DNA from: RGIG9608 sp045602425
GTDB lineage: Bacteria; Bacteroidota; Bacteroidia; Bacteroidales; Paludibacteraceae
Assembly (NCBI GenBank): GCA_045602425.1
Contig: JAZSBO010000024.1
Coordinates: forward strand, 106,010 to 170,009
Length of the DNA stretch: 64,000 bases
Direction of reading: 5' to 3'
The notes under the pieces are model-generated. The model was not told the origin of the DNA. It saw only the letters and a program-made list of their open reading frames with translations, and did not search any database. Of this stretch, positions 9,407 through 19,224 are shown piece after piece. Each line of letters begins with the position of its first letter. Positions within the stretch are counted from its first letter, which is position 1. Both the position numbers and the translations under genes were made by a program.

Positions 9407-11230
9407 TTAAATGACAACTGAGTTTTTCGGTACTTCGTACATCTCGTCTATCAGTTCCTTGTAATTGTGCAAGATAACCGCACGACGAAGTTTCAGAGTC
9501 AAAGTCATTTCGCCCGATTCTACAGTAAAACATTTTTTTATCAAGCGGAATTTCTTCACCTTTTCAAAATTCGCCATGTCTTTTTGTGCCGCTTCTATGC
9601 GTTCACTATAAAGTTTTTGCACTTTTTTGTTTTCAAACAATTCGTCAAGATTGTCATACATAATATTATGATCACTTGCAAACTCTTTTAATGCTTCTAA
9701 CTCTGGAACAATAATAGCGGTAACAAAATTTCTTGAATCTCCTATAACAACAATTTGTGCAATGTAAGGATCCATGTTCAATTTTGTTTCGATTTGTTGA
9801 GGAGCAATGTATTTTCCGTTCGATGTTTTGAACAAATCTTTTATTCTATCAACAATAATCAAATGACCATCTTCGTCAATTTTTCCCGAATCACCTGTAC
9901 GGAACCAACCATCAATAAAGGACTCTGCGTTGACTTCAGGAAGGTTGTAGTAGCCTGGAGTAATAGTTTTACCTTTCACAAGGATTTCATCATCTTCACC
10001 AATCTTTACTTGTACATCGGGCATTACAGTACCAATAGTTCCAAATTTATATCCTTTATAATCAAAGCAAGAAACCGTTGCAAAAGTTTCAGTCAAACCA
10101 TAACCGAAAGTAATAGGAATACCCATACAACGGAAAAATTTTATCAACTTTGAATCCATATAGGCTCCTGCTGTTGGAAACATCTTGCCATTCTCGATAC
10201 CAACAGTTTTCTTAACCAGTCCGAAAATAAATTTATCTGCAAACTTATAACTAAGTTTTAACTTCAAAGGAGGGCTTTTGTCTAATCGCAAATAATCGAT
10301 ATTATACGATTCTCCAATAGCCATCGCCCAAGTAACCATGGCACGTTTAAATGGCGACATTGCTGCAATTTTTTCATTGATACCAAGAGCCACTTTTTCC
10401 CAAAAACGAGGGACATTGGACATATAATGTGGACGAACTTCACGAATTGCTTGTTGTATATCTTTCGGATTTTGAACCAAATAAACTTTTACATCTTTCA
10501 ACAAGCAAAAATAACTCCAACCACGCTCGAATATATGCGACAATGGCAAAAATGCCAATGAACGCTCTTTTTTAGATATTTGCGTCATTTTTATGTTATG
10601 AATACGCATTGCTTCAAGCAAATTGCTGTGTGTCAACATAACACCTTTAGAGTTCCCTGTTGTACCCGAGGTATACATCAATATTGCTAAATCTTCTTCC
10701 TTTGCAGCTTTTTGACGAGATTTAACAACTTTGATATCTTTTTCATCATTGCCGAGTTCCATAATCTGGCTAAAATAGGCAGCTAACTTATGTCCTCGTA
10801 AATCAACAGATTCTTCAAAAACAACAATTTTTTTCAACGAAGGAGTTTTGTCTATAAATGTCAAAACATTATCATATTGTTGTTGATCTCCTACAAATAT
10901 CATTGTCACTTGTGCATCATTGACAATGTATTCCATTTGCGCAGCCGAAGCAGTTGCATACATAGGAACAGAAACAACACGATTTGCATAATTTGCAAAA
11001 TCTACGATAAAACTTTGTGGTTTGTTTTGAGAACAAATTGCAATTTTATCCTCTTCTTTTATATTTAAGCGAACGTAAGCCGAAGCCAAACGCATAACTT
11101 TATCAGCAATTTCTCTCCACGTTAGACCAATCCACTTAGCAAGAGAATTGTCGCGATAGAAAACAATGTTCATGTTTGGTCTTTTCTTTGCTCTCTTAAA
11201 GACCAATTGTGAGAAATGTGGAATTTCCAT
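9407..11230 (-). CDS. Long-chain fatty-acid-CoA ligase (AMP-forming)
   Basis: The enzyme activates fatty acids to acyl-CoA through an acyl-AMP intermediate. The protein has 607 residues, as in the FadD15-like family. The P-loop motif ILMYTSGTTGNSKG is at 183-196. The other AMP-binding signatures are FGYGLTETFATVS, GWFRTGDSGKIDEDG and DRIKDLFKTSNGKYIAPQQIE. It is the last gene after acpP, fabF and rnc, with a 19-base gap after rnc, which ties it to fatty-acid metabolism. The hydrophobic-substrate preference is inferred from the family. Confidence 0.93.
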   Translation of the reverse strand: MEIPHFSQLVFKRAKKRPNMNIVFYRDNSLAKWIGLTWREIADKVMRLASAYVRLNIKEEDKIAICSQNKPQSFIVDFANYANRVVSVPMYATASAAQMEYIVNDAQVTMIFVGDQQQYDNVLTFIDKTPSLKKIVVFEESVDLRGHKLAAYFSQIMELGNDEKDIKVVKSRQKAAKEEDLAILMYTSGTTGNSKGVMLTHSNLLEAMRIHNIKMTQISKKERSLAFLPLSHIFERGWSYFCLLKDVKVYLVQNPKDIQQAIREVRPHYMSNVPRFWEKVALGINEKIAAMSPFKRAMVTWAMAIGESYNIDYLRLDKSPPLKLKLSYKFADKFIFGLVKKTVGIENGKMFPTAGAYMDSKLIKFFRCMGIPITFGYGLTETFATVSCFDYKGYKFGTIGTVMPDVQVKIGEDDEILVKGKTITPGYYNLPEVNAESFIDGWFRTGDSGKIDEDGHLIIVDRIKDLFKTSNGKYIAPQQIETKLNMDPYIAQIVVIGDSRNFVTAIIVPELEALKEFASDHNIMYDNLDELFENKKVQKLYSERIEAAQKDMANFEKVKKFRLIKKCFTVESGEMTLTLKLRRAVILHNYKELIDEMYEVPKNSVVI

Positions 11231-11249
11231 GAATTATATATATTTAAAA

Positions 11250-12062
11250 TTAGCTTTCCTTTTCTTCTAATAAAGGTTGTTCTTCTTGTTTTTGTTCTGT
11301 TTGAAGTTGTGATTTCTTTTCTTTTATCTCTTTCATCAAAGGATTATTTGGCGACAACTTTCGCCAAGCAACTTCTGCTGCAAGTTGTTGAGCTTCTTTT
11401 TTAGAAAGTGCTGTACCAACACCTGCCAACACATCTTCAATATAAAGTTCTGCTATAAATTGTACCGATTTTGAACTTTCATCTTCTGATAATTCATAAC
11501 GAAAATGCATTTTATTCTTCTGTGCCCACTCCTGCAACTTCACCTTATAATTTGATTCTTCATTCGAAATTTTTCCAATATTAACATGCTTTTTCAGAAC
11601 TGCACTTACAAATTTATAAGCATATTCGTAACCACGATCTATATACACCGCACCAATAAGAGCTTCCAAAGTATTTCCATAAATATTAAAAGGTTTCGAA
11701 AAACCAGCTGATTTTGCTAAACGATTCAAACCAATCTGCATACCAAGCCTATTCAGCGTTTTTCGCTGAACAATGCGCGAACGTAAAATAGTTAAAAAAC
11801 CCTCTTTTTTGCGTGGAAAGCGATGATATAAAATATCGGTTACTACAGTTTCCAATACAGCATCACCTAAAAATTCCAAACGTTCATTGTTAATCAAATG
11901 TCCCTCTTTGTCTTTAGCAAAATTCGACTTATTCAACATCGCTAATTGGTACAATTCTATATCCAACGGATAGAATCCTAATAAGTCACGAAATAATACG
12001 TAAGGCTTCTTTCTACAATTAAACAAAAGCCTTACGTATTTAAATATTTTATTTTTTTTCAA
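11250..12062 (-). CDS. rnc: Ribonuclease III
   Basis: RNase III cleaves double-stranded RNA in rRNA and mRNA processing. The 270-residue protein has the signature ERLEFLGDAVLE at 60-71, the second acidic cluster NTLEALIGAVYIDRGY, and a C-terminal double-stranded-RNA-binding domain from about NYKVKLQEWAQ to LSKKEAQQLAAEVAW. A charged Lys/Glu/Gln tail of about 30 residues extends past the dsRBD. It starts three bases after the fabF stop; the acpP-fabF-rnc order is the common Bacteroidetes arrangement. Confidence 0.95.
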   Translation of the reverse strand: MKKNKIFKYVRLLFNCRKKPYVLFRDLLGFYPLDIELYQLAMLNKSNFAKDKEGHLINNERLEFLGDAVLETVVTDILYHRFPRKKEGFLTILRSRIVQRKTLNRLGMQIGLNRLAKSAGFSKPFNIYGNTLEALIGAVYIDRGYEYAYKFVSAVLKKHVNIGKISNEESNYKVKLQEWAQKNKMHFRYELSEDESSKSVQFIAELYIEDVLAGVGTALSKKEAQQLAAEVAWRKLSPNNPLMKEIKEKKSQLQTEQKQEEQPLLEEKES

Positions 12063-12065
12063 CTT

Positions 12066-13322
12066 CTATATTTTTTTAAAGATTATACTTGCATTATGAC
12101 CACCAAATCCGAAAGTATTTGACAATACAACTTTCACATCACGTTTTTGAGGTTTATTGAATGTATAATTCAACGAATAATCTATTTCCTCGTCTTCATC
12201 ATCATCTGCGTGATTAATGGTTGGTGGAACAACACCATTTTTTATTGCAAGAATAGATGCTACAACTTCTACTGCTCCAGCAGCTCCAAGCAAATGCCCT
12301 GTCATTGATTTTGTAGAACTTATATTCAGTTTCAACGCTGCATCGCCAAACAAATCTTTTATTGCTTTTGCTTCTGAAATATCTCCTAAAGGAGTCGAAG
12401 TCCCATGCACATTAATATAATCAACATCTGCTGGTTCAAGTCCAGCATCTGCCAAAGCATTTGACATCACAAGTTTTGCTCCTAAACCATCGGGGTGTGT
12501 TGCTGTCAAATGATGAGCATCTGCCGAATAGCCAACCCCAACAACTTCTGCATAAATTTTTGCTCCACGAGCACGTGCGTGTTCATATTCCTCAAGCACT
12601 AATGCACCTGCACCCTCACCCATTACAAATCCATCACGTGATTTACTAAATGGACGTGAAGCAGTTTGTGGTTCATCATTTCGTACAGAGAGGGCATGCA
12701 TAGCATTAAATCCACCAATACCAGCACTCGTAATAGCAGCCTCTGCACCACCCGTCACTATTACATCTGCACGACCTAAACGTAACATATCGAAAGCAAC
12801 ACCAATAGCATGCGTTGAAGAAGCACACGCCGATGTTGTTGCAAAATTCGGTCCGCGAAAACCATACGTCATTGATATTTGTCCTGCTGCTATATCAGTT
12901 ATCATTTTGGGGATTAAAAACGGATTAAATCGAGGTCCATTTTCTTTTGTCAGAGTATAATTCCCAATTTCGTGTTCTATAGTTTCCAAACCTCCAACAC
13001 CTGAGGCAAAAACAACACCAACTCTATCAACATCTACACGCTCTACATCAATATTTGCATCTAACAAACACTCTTTCGTTGCTACAAGTGCAAATTGAGT
13101 AAATCTGTCGTATTTACGCAATTCTTTCCTATCAAAAAACAATAAAGGGTCAAAGTTCTTTACTTCACACGCAAATTGAGTCTTAAATTTCGACGCATCA
13201 AAACGTGTTATAGCTAATGCTCCACTTCGACCATTTATCAAACCATCCCAATATTCAGAGACAGTGTTTCCGATAGGAGTAATGGCACCGATACCGGTTA
13301 CTACTACTCTTTTCAATTCCAT
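12066..13322 (-). CDS. fabF: Beta-ketoacyl-ACP synthase II
   Basis: FabF elongates acyl-ACP with malonyl-ACP in type II fatty-acid synthesis. The 418-residue protein is full length and carries the Cys-His-His triad: Cys166 in TTSACASSTHAIG, His306 in NVHGTSTPLGD and His343 in SMTGHLLGAAGAVE. It starts seven bases after the stop of the acyl-carrier-protein gene. Confidence 0.97.
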   Translation of the reverse strand: MELKRVVVTGIGAITPIGNTVSEYWDGLINGRSGALAITRFDASKFKTQFACEVKNFDPLLFFDRKELRKYDRFTQFALVATKECLLDANIDVERVDVDRVGVVFASGVGGLETIEHEIGNYTLTKENGPRFNPFLIPKMITDIAAGQISMTYGFRGPNFATTSACASSTHAIGVAFDMLRLGRADVIVTGGAEAAITSAGIGGFNAMHALSVRNDEPQTASRPFSKSRDGFVMGEGAGALVLEEYEHARARGAKIYAEVVGVGYSADAHHLTATHPDGLGAKLVMSNALADAGLEPADVDYINVHGTSTPLGDISEAKAIKDLFGDAALKLNISSTKSMTGHLLGAAGAVEVVASILAIKNGVVPPTINHADDDEDEEIDYSLNYTFNKPQKRDVKVVLSNTFGFGGHNASIIFKKI

Positions 13323-13329
13323 AAAATTT

Positions 13330-13569
13330 TTATTTTGAAACCGCAGCTTCGATATGAGAGATTGCTTCTCCTACAGTTTTTATTTTTTCGGCTTCTTCGT
13401 CTGGAATTGAGATTCCGAATTCTTTTTCAAAATCCATAATCATTTCTACAGTGTCAAGCGAATCTGCACCCAAATCAGTATTGAAATTTGCATCTTCGGT
13501 AACCTCCGACAACTCTACGCCTAATTTATCAACAATAATTGCTTTTACTTTTTCTGAAATTTCTGACAT
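13330..13569 (-). CDS. acpP: Acyl carrier protein
   Basis: This small acidic carrier of growing acyl chains has 79 residues. The phosphopantetheine attachment site is Ser37 in NTDLGADSLDTVEMI. It is the first gene of acpP-fabF-rnc-fadD. The 133 bases to the divergent carbonic-anhydrase gene must hold its promoter, but no TAnnTTTG box is obvious on the minus strand there. Confidence 0.97.
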   Translation of the reverse strand: MSEISEKVKAIIVDKLGVELSEVTEDANFNTDLGADSLDTVEMIMDFEKEFGISIPDEEAEKIKTVGEAISHIEAAVSK

Positions 13570-13602
13570 AACTTTTAATTTTAATAAATGAATTTTGTTT
13601 TT

Positions 13603-13610
13603 TAATTTTG
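13603..13610 (+). promoter_or_regulatory. Putative -7 promoter box of the carbonic-anhydrase gene
   Basis: TAATTTTG matches TAnnTTTG. It lies 92 bases upstream of the ATG at 13703, in the divergent region with acpP. An upstream in-frame start at 13595 would lie within the promoter, which favours the 13703 start. Confidence 0.4.
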
Positions 13611-13702
13611 CGGTGCAAAGGAAACTATTTTTTCATTTCTATACAAGTTTTTTCAATATTTTTTGCACAAATACTGAAAAATTGAGCAAATTCAATAAAA
13701 AA

Positions 13703-14227
13703 ATGGGATTTATAAAAAAAGTAAGAGGTTTTACTCCAAAGATTGGAGAAAATTGTTTTATCGCTGAAAACGCAACTATTATTGGCGATACAATTATCGG
13801 CGACAATTGTAGTATTTGGTTTAATACGGTTTTGCGAGGCGATGTAAATTCGATTAGAATCGGTAACAATGTAAATATTCAAGATGGTGCAGTTCTGCAT
13901 ACGCTATACAACAAATCAACTATAGAAATCGGAGATTATGTTTCAGTAGGACACAACGTAACTATTCATGGAGCTAAAATCGAAAATTATGCTCTTATCG
14001 GTATGGGAGCAACAGTTTTAGACAATGTTGTTGTAGGTGAGGGTGCTATTGTTGCTGCAGGTGCATTAGTTTTGAGCAATACCATAATTGAACCTAATAC
14101 GATTTGGGCAGGAGTTCCCGCAAAATTTGTAAAAAAAGTTGCTCCAGAACAAGCCCAAGAGATCAACCAAAAGATTGCTCATAATTATTCTATGTACGCA
14201 AGTTGGTACGATGATACAAAAAAATAA
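13703..14227 (+). CDS. Gamma-class carbonic anhydrase-like hexapeptide-repeat protein
   Basis: Left-handed beta-helix proteins of this family bind zinc or iron and may hydrate CO2. From the ATG at 13703 (MGFIKKVRGF) the protein has 174 residues, the usual size. Hexapeptide repeats run from about residue 17 to 125. The three His metal ligands are His66 (AVLHTLYN), His84 and His89 (SVGHNVTIHG). The 36-codon extension in the same frame upstream is Phe-rich and unlike the family. Many such proteins show no measured activity, so the enzyme label is tentative. Confidence 0.9.
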   Translation: MGFIKKVRGFTPKIGENCFIAENATIIGDTIIGDNCSIWFNTVLRGDVNSIRIGNNVNIQDGAVLHTLYNKSTIEIGDYVSVGHNVTIHGAKIENYALIGMGATVLDNVVVGEGAIVAAGALVLSNTIIEPNTIWAGVPAKFVKKVAPEQAQEINQKIAHNYSMYASWYDDTKK

Positions 14228-14270
14228 CAGTTACATTCATCAACTACTACTCAATATCTATATAAAATTG

Positions 14271-14278
14271 TAATTTTG
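14271..14278 (+). promoter_or_regulatory. Putative -7 promoter box of lysC
   Basis: TAATTTTG matches TAnnTTTG and ends 31 bases before the lysC ATG. The intergenic stretch after the carbonic-anhydrase gene lacks a terminator, so readthrough is also possible. Confidence 0.5.
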
Positions 14279-14309
14279 CAGTCGATTTTCTTACAATTAT
14301 TGATTAACT

Positions 14310-15629
14310 ATGAAAGTTTTAAAATTTGGAGGTACATCAGTAGGTTCTGCTACTCGAATGAAAGAAGTAGCAAAAATAGTATGTGAAGGCAATAACAATC
14401 TTGTTGTTCTTTCTGCAATGTCAGGGACGACAAACCAATTAGTCGAAATTGCCGATTACCTATACAAAAAGAATCCAACAGGTTCTATGGAGATTATCAA
14501 TCGCCTTGAAAATTCGTATTATCCTGTTGTTGATGAGTTATTTACTTCAAAAGAATATAAAAAGAAAGGTAATGATTTGATTCAAACGTTTTTCGATTTT
14601 TTACGTTCTTTTACAAGCCTTAGCGATACATTCACACTTTTCGAAGAGAAAATAATTCTTGCTCAAGGAGAATTGATTTCTACAAATTTGTTCAACAACT
14701 ATTTAAACGAGATCGGTAAAAAATCAGTTTTACTACCTGCGTTAGAATTTGTAAAAACAGATAAAAACGGAGAACCAGACACTCAATTTATTCAAGAAGA
14801 GTTGAATAAACAGATTCAGAAACAACCAAATGCTGACATTTACATAACACAAGGATACATTTGTCGTAATTTTTATGGCGAGATAGACAATCTACAACGC
14901 GGAGGAAGTGATTACACAGCTTCATTATTAGGTGCAGCTATCAAAGCCGAAGAAATTCAAATTTGGACAGATATTGACGGAATGCACAACAATGACCCTC
15001 GTTATGTAGAAAATACACGTCCAATACCATACCTTCACTTTGAAGAAGCGGCAGAATTAGCCTATTTCGGAGCGAAAATACTTCACCCAACATGTATATT
15101 ACCTGCAAAATTGGCAAATATTCCTGTACGTTTACTTAATACACTCGAACCAAAAGCAAATGGCACACTTATTTCCAATAAGGCGAAACAAAATGTTATC
15201 GAAGCTGTTGCAGCAAAAGATGGGATTACCGCTATAAAAATCAAATCAGGAAGAATGTTGCTCGCATATGGTTTCTTACGCAAGATTTTCGAAATATTCG
15301 AAAACTATCAGACTTCTATTGATATGATTACTACATCAGAAGTGGGAGTTTCTCTTACCATTGACAACACAAAACATTTAACCGAAATTGTCAACGATTT
15401 AAAAAAATTTGGAACGGTTTCTGTTGATAACGATATGGTTATTATTTGTGTAGTTGGCGATTTAACTTATACAAACATCGGTTTCCAAGCCAAAGTTTTG
15501 AATGCAATGGCAGATATTCCTATCCGTATGGTCTCTTATGGTGGTAGTAATTACAACATATCAATGCTCATACAAAAAGAAGATAAAATAAAAGCACTGA
15601 ATACTTTGAGCGAACAACTTTTCAATTAA
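14310..15629 (+). CDS. lysC: Aspartate kinase (monofunctional)
   Basis: Aspartate kinase phosphorylates aspartate in the first step to lysine, diaminopimelate, threonine and methionine. The 439-residue protein starts MKVLKFGGTSVGSA. It has LNRGGSDYTAS-like LQRGGSDYTAS and WTDIDGMHNNDPR in the kinase domain, then two ACT modules in the last ~140 residues, where allosteric control would act. There is no fused homoserine dehydrogenase. lysA follows after five bases, so the pair likely serves lysine and peptidoglycan diaminopimelate. Confidence 0.95.
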   Translation: MKVLKFGGTSVGSATRMKEVAKIVCEGNNNLVVLSAMSGTTNQLVEIADYLYKKNPTGSMEIINRLENSYYPVVDELFTSKEYKKKGNDLIQTFFDFLRSFTSLSDTFTLFEEKIILAQGELISTNLFNNYLNEIGKKSVLLPALEFVKTDKNGEPDTQFIQEELNKQIQKQPNADIYITQGYICRNFYGEIDNLQRGGSDYTASLLGAAIKAEEIQIWTDIDGMHNNDPRYVENTRPIPYLHFEEAAELAYFGAKILHPTCILPAKLANIPVRLLNTLEPKANGTLISNKAKQNVIEAVAAKDGITAIKIKSGRMLLAYGFLRKIFEIFENYQTSIDMITTSEVGVSLTIDNTKHLTEIVNDLKKFGTVSVDNDMVIICVVGDLTYTNIGFQAKVLNAMADIPIRMVSYGGSNYNISMLIQKEDKIKALNTLSEQLFN

Positions 15630-15634
15630 AAGTT

Positions 15635-16783
15635 ATGATTAAAGGTCATTTCCCGATAAAAGATTTCAAAAACATTCCGACACCTTTTTATTACTACGAT
15701 ACGGAGTTATTAAAAAAAACGCTTGCTTGCATTAAGCACGAATCAGGAAAATACAATTACAAAGTGCATTATGCAATAAAAGCAAATGCCAATGAGCAAA
15801 TTTTAAAAATAATACAACAAGAAGGATTCGGCGTTGATTGTGTTAGTGGAGGAGAAATTAACGCTGCTTTAAAAGCAGGATTTGATAACGATCAGATTGT
15901 TTTTGCTGGTGTCGGAAAATCTGATTGGGAAATCGAAACTGCACTAAATTCCAACATTTTTTGTTTTAACGTAGAGTCGTCAGCAGAATTAGAGATTATC
16001 AACCAAATAGCAAATAGGCTAAACAAAACAGCACAAGTTGCACTACGTATCAACCCAAACATTGATGCACATACTCATTCATACATAACAACAGGGCTAA
16101 ACGAAAATAAATTTGGCATCAATCTCGACAAACTACAAGAAACACTATCTTTTTTATGTAATCTTAATAATATTTCATTAATAGGATTACATTTTCATAT
16201 CGGGTCACAAATTACCGATATGTCACCATTTCAAGATTTGTGTATAAAAATAAACGAGATTCTATCCGACCTAAAAGAAAAAAATATTTTCATACAACAT
16301 ATAAATGTTGGTGGTGGATTAGGCATTAATTATCAACATCCGAATCACATTCCTATAGCAGATTTTGAATCGTACTTCAAAGTCTTTCACGAATACTTAC
16401 ATTTAGATGCAAACCAGACTTTGCATTTCGAATTGGGGCGTTCTGTGGTTGCTCCATGTGGAAGTCTTATCACAAAAGTTTTGTATATAAAAGAAGGTAC
16501 TACCAAACGTTTTGCCATTGTTGATGCGGGAATGACAGATTTAATAAGACCAGCTCTTTACAATGCTTATCACCATATTGAAAATATAACTTCAAATGAC
16601 GATTATGAAACATATGACATAGTTGGTCCGATTTGCGAGTCAAGCGACACATTTGCCAAAGATTACTTATTAAACAAGACTAAACGAGGAGATATTCTTG
16701 CCATTCGTTCTGCAGGAGCTTATGGAGAAATTATGGCCTCTAATTACAATTTACGAGAACTTCCAAGATCATTCTTTTTTTAA
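15635..16783 (+). CDS. lysA: Diaminopimelate decarboxylase
   Basis: LysA decarboxylates meso-diaminopimelate to lysine using PLP. The 382-residue protein has the PLP lysine Lys49 in HYAIKANANE, the phosphate-binding HVNVGGGLG-type motif (NVGGGLGINYQ), the substrate-side GRSVVAPCG, and the C-terminal ICESSDTFAKD and RSAGAYGEIMASNYN. It lies between lysC and a GT2 gene with gaps of five and three bases. Confidence 0.95.
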   Translation: MIKGHFPIKDFKNIPTPFYYYDTELLKKTLACIKHESGKYNYKVHYAIKANANEQILKIIQQEGFGVDCVSGGEINAALKAGFDNDQIVFAGVGKSDWEIETALNSNIFCFNVESSAELEIINQIANRLNKTAQVALRINPNIDAHTHSYITTGLNENKFGINLDKLQETLSFLCNLNNISLIGLHFHIGSQITDMSPFQDLCIKINEILSDLKEKNIFIQHINVGGGLGINYQHPNHIPIADFESYFKVFHEYLHLDANQTLHFELGRSVVAPCGSLITKVLYIKEGTTKRFAIVDAGMTDLIRPALYNAYHHIENITSNDDYETYDIVGPICESSDTFAKDYLLNKTKRGDILAIRSAGAYGEIMASNYNLRELPRSFFF

Positions 16784-16786
16784 AAT

Positions 16787-17947
16787 ATGTCTATATTATC
16801 ACTTACAATAAAGCCTATATATCTATTATTGGGCTTTTCTTTTTCTGCTTTTTGTATTCAAATCTATTTTTATATTAACTACTATTTTGAAATTGTTAAA
16901 AAAAGTCGTAGAAAAAAACAAGACAATACACCTACGACTTATTTTCCGCCCGTTTCTGTCATTATTTGTGCAAAAAATGAAATAGAAAACATCAAAAACT
17001 TTCTACCAAGTATTTTAGAACAAAACTATCCCTATTACGAAGTAATAATTGTCAATGATGGTAATAATTTTGAGATGCAAACAGAAATTGCACTTTTAAG
17101 GGAAAAATATCCCCATCTAAAAGAAACCTTTTTACCAGAGAAAGCAGAAGTTATCAGTAGAAAAAAACTCGCTCTTACCATTGGTATTAAAGCGGCAAAA
17201 AACGAGTATTTGCTTTTTACCGATGCCGATTGTCAAGCTGACAGCAAATATTGGATACAATCTATGGTAAGAAATTTTGATGATAAAACAGAGATTATTC
17301 TTGGATATGGAAGTTATTTTGCACAAGACAAATTATTAAGCAAACTCATTTCATACGACACATTGTTTATATGTATGCAATATATGGGATTCGCCTTAAA
17401 AGGTCATCCTTATATGGGTGTTGGAAGAAATTTAGCCTACCGCCGTTCTTCGTTTTTCAATCATAAAGGTTTTGCAGGAATGTTACATTTACAATCAGGT
17501 GATGATGATCTATTTGTAAGCAGAGTTGCCAATGCTAATAACACCAAAGTGGAAATTTCTCATCAAAGCAAAACATCCTCCGTTCCAAAGCAAACATTCA
17601 AACAATGGCTTATCCAACGAGAACGACATCTTTCCACCTCTTCATTCTACAAAAAAGATACTTTAAGAAGAATCGGTTTAGAAAATCTTTCGAGAGGGAT
17701 TTTCTATATAAGCACTTTAGCGTGTTTCTTTACAAGCGATATTTTGTGTTTAATTGCATTAGGTATGCTTTTAGTTCGTTTTTCTATACAAGCAACCGCT
17801 ATAAATTTATCGGCAAAAGTTCTAAACGAACGAAATTTTTATCTTCTAATTCCTTTGTTCGATATTATAATCCCTTTATTTAATTTATTGCTACTGATTC
17901 ACAATAAAATTTTCTACAAAAAGAATCATATTTATAAATGGAAATAA
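16787..17947 (+). CDS. Membrane-bound family 2 glycosyltransferase
   Basis: GT2 enzymes transfer sugars from nucleotide donors. The 386-residue protein has an N-terminal membrane segment (about 8-30). The GT-A domain contains VSVIICAKNE, the DxD-type motif FTDADCQAD, an acidic GDDDLFVSR and QRERHLS, a variant of the processive Q/RxxRW motif. Two or more hydrophobic segments close the protein. The acceptor is unknown. It is probably co-transcribed with lysA and ends one base from the convergent permease gene. Confidence 0.85.
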   Translation: MSILSLTIKPIYLLLGFSFSAFCIQIYFYINYYFEIVKKSRRKKQDNTPTTYFPPVSVIICAKNEIENIKNFLPSILEQNYPYYEVIIVNDGNNFEMQTEIALLREKYPHLKETFLPEKAEVISRKKLALTIGIKAAKNEYLLFTDADCQADSKYWIQSMVRNFDDKTEIILGYGSYFAQDKLLSKLISYDTLFICMQYMGFALKGHPYMGVGRNLAYRRSSFFNHKGFAGMLHLQSGDDDLFVSRVANANNTKVEISHQSKTSSVPKQTFKQWLIQRERHLSTSSFYKKDTLRRIGLENLSRGIFYISTLACFFTSDILCLIALGMLLVRFSIQATAINLSAKVLNERNFYLLIPLFDIIIPLFNLLLLIHNKIFYKKNHIYKWK

Positions 17948-19024
17948 CTATTTCGGAGCCGTTTGATACAGAATGATTCCTATTGCAACAAAAACAATAT
18001 TAGGAAGCCAAACTGCCAGCAAAGGATGCATCTGACCACTAACGGCAAACGTTGATGATATAGTTGAAAATAATATATAAATTGCACTTAATGCAATACC
18101 TATACCTAAATGCAATCCCATTCCACCTTTTACTTTCCGTGAAGCTAACGACACACCTATCAGTGTTAAAATAAATGCAGCCAAAGGGTATGAAAATCTA
18201 CGATAATATTCATCTTTAAAAGCTTGCATATTTGCGGCTCCACGTGCTTCTTGTTGTTTTATATATTTTTTTAACGCAATATTATTCATTTCAGGACTTT
18301 GCTTCGATGTAATAAAAAAATCCGAAGGTATCATTTTAATAATCGTATCTATTTTTTCACCTTTGGTTATCGTTTCATACAAACCATCGAAATCACGTTT
18401 CAAATATTCGTGTATTGTCCAGTTATATGCAGAATCCCAAGTAACAGAAGATGCTATCAAACGCGAGACCAAATGCTTCCCCTCAAACTTATCCATAGAA
18501 AATCGATAACCTTTATTCGTTCTCTCTTCAAAACGATCAATATGAACAATCACTCCTTTTTCGACCTCCAGCTGAACATTCCGAGCTACAGACGAAGTAA
18601 ATTTCATAATATATTTATCTTCAAAATCCAATCTTATTTTATTGGCTGGTGGAATAACAAAACCCGTCAACAAAAAAGAAACTAAAGCAATTAACCCTGC
18701 AGAAATAAAATATGGGAGCATCATCCTACGAAAACGTATTCCACTTGCAAGAATTGCAATTATTTCTGAATTTGATGCCATTTTCGATGTAAAGAATATC
18801 ACCGATATGAATGTAAACAACGGGGTAAACATATTGGCATAATAAGGGATAAAATTAAGGTAATAGTCAAAAATAATTGCTTTAAGAGGAGCATTGGACT
18901 CAAAAAAATTATCCAATTTTTCCGTTACATCAATTACCACCGCTATACTAATAATCAATGCAATAGAAAGCAAATATGTTCCTATAAACTTTTTTATTAT
19001 ATACCAATCAATCTTTTTCAACAT
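17948..19024 (-). CDS. LptF/LptG-family permease (YjgP/YjgQ)
   Basis: LptF and LptG form the inner-membrane part of the LPS export machine that extracts lipopolysaccharide. The 358-residue protein begins MLKKIDWYIIKKFIGTYLL and has three N-terminal and three C-terminal membrane segments flanking a periplasmic domain of about 150 residues. The sequence does not decide between LptF and LptG. Its start overlaps the last seven bases of the HicB-like gene, and it ends tail to tail with the GT2 gene. Confidence 0.88.
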   Translation of the reverse strand: MLKKIDWYIIKKFIGTYLLSIALIISIAVVIDVTEKLDNFFESNAPLKAIIFDYYLNFIPYYANMFTPLFTFISVIFFTSKMASNSEIIAILASGIRFRRMMLPYFISAGLIALVSFLLTGFVIPPANKIRLDFEDKYIMKFTSSVARNVQLEVEKGVIVHIDRFEERTNKGYRFSMDKFEGKHLVSRLIASSVTWDSAYNWTIHEYLKRDFDGLYETITKGEKIDTIIKMIPSDFFITSKQSPEMNNIALKKYIKQQEARGAANMQAFKDEYYRRFSYPLAAFILTLIGVSLASRKVKGGMGLHLGIGIALSAIYILFSTISSTFAVSGQMHPLLAVWLPNIVFVAIGIILYQTAPK

Positions 19025-19224
19025 TCTTTTATAAACATAAATGTATAACCATCCTTTTCGCCAAACTCCGAAACCGCTTCATTGTACGCCTCCAAAAAAT
19101 CAGATTTTGCCTCCTCTACAGTATTCCCATAACCAAAAATACCATTTACAAAATCAATCCCTTGCTCTGCATAGCAAGCAAACGTCCCATCCTTTGCTCT
19201 TTCAATAATTATTCTTTTTCCCAT
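19018..19224 (-). CDS. Orphan HicB-like small protein
   Basis: This 68-residue protein contains IIIERAKDGTFACYAEQ and YGNTVEEAKSDFLEAYNEAV, the pattern of the partial RNase H-like fold of HicB antitoxins. It lacks the usual C-terminal DNA-binding helix-turn-helix, and no hicA gene flanks it. Its ATG shares an A with the TAA of tgt, and its end overlaps the permease start, so it is translated as part of mtaB-tgt-hicB-lptF/G. Its role is unknown; the HicB link is a pattern match. Confidence 0.75.
   Translation of the reverse strand: MGKRIIIERAKDGTFACYAEQGIDFVNGIFGYGNTVEEAKSDFLEAYNEAVSEFGEKDGYTFMFIKEC

Noticed and set aside
13595..13702. 36-codon extension of the carbonic-anhydrase protein
   Set aside because: It is Phe-rich, overlaps the promoter-like box and is unlike the family N-terminus.
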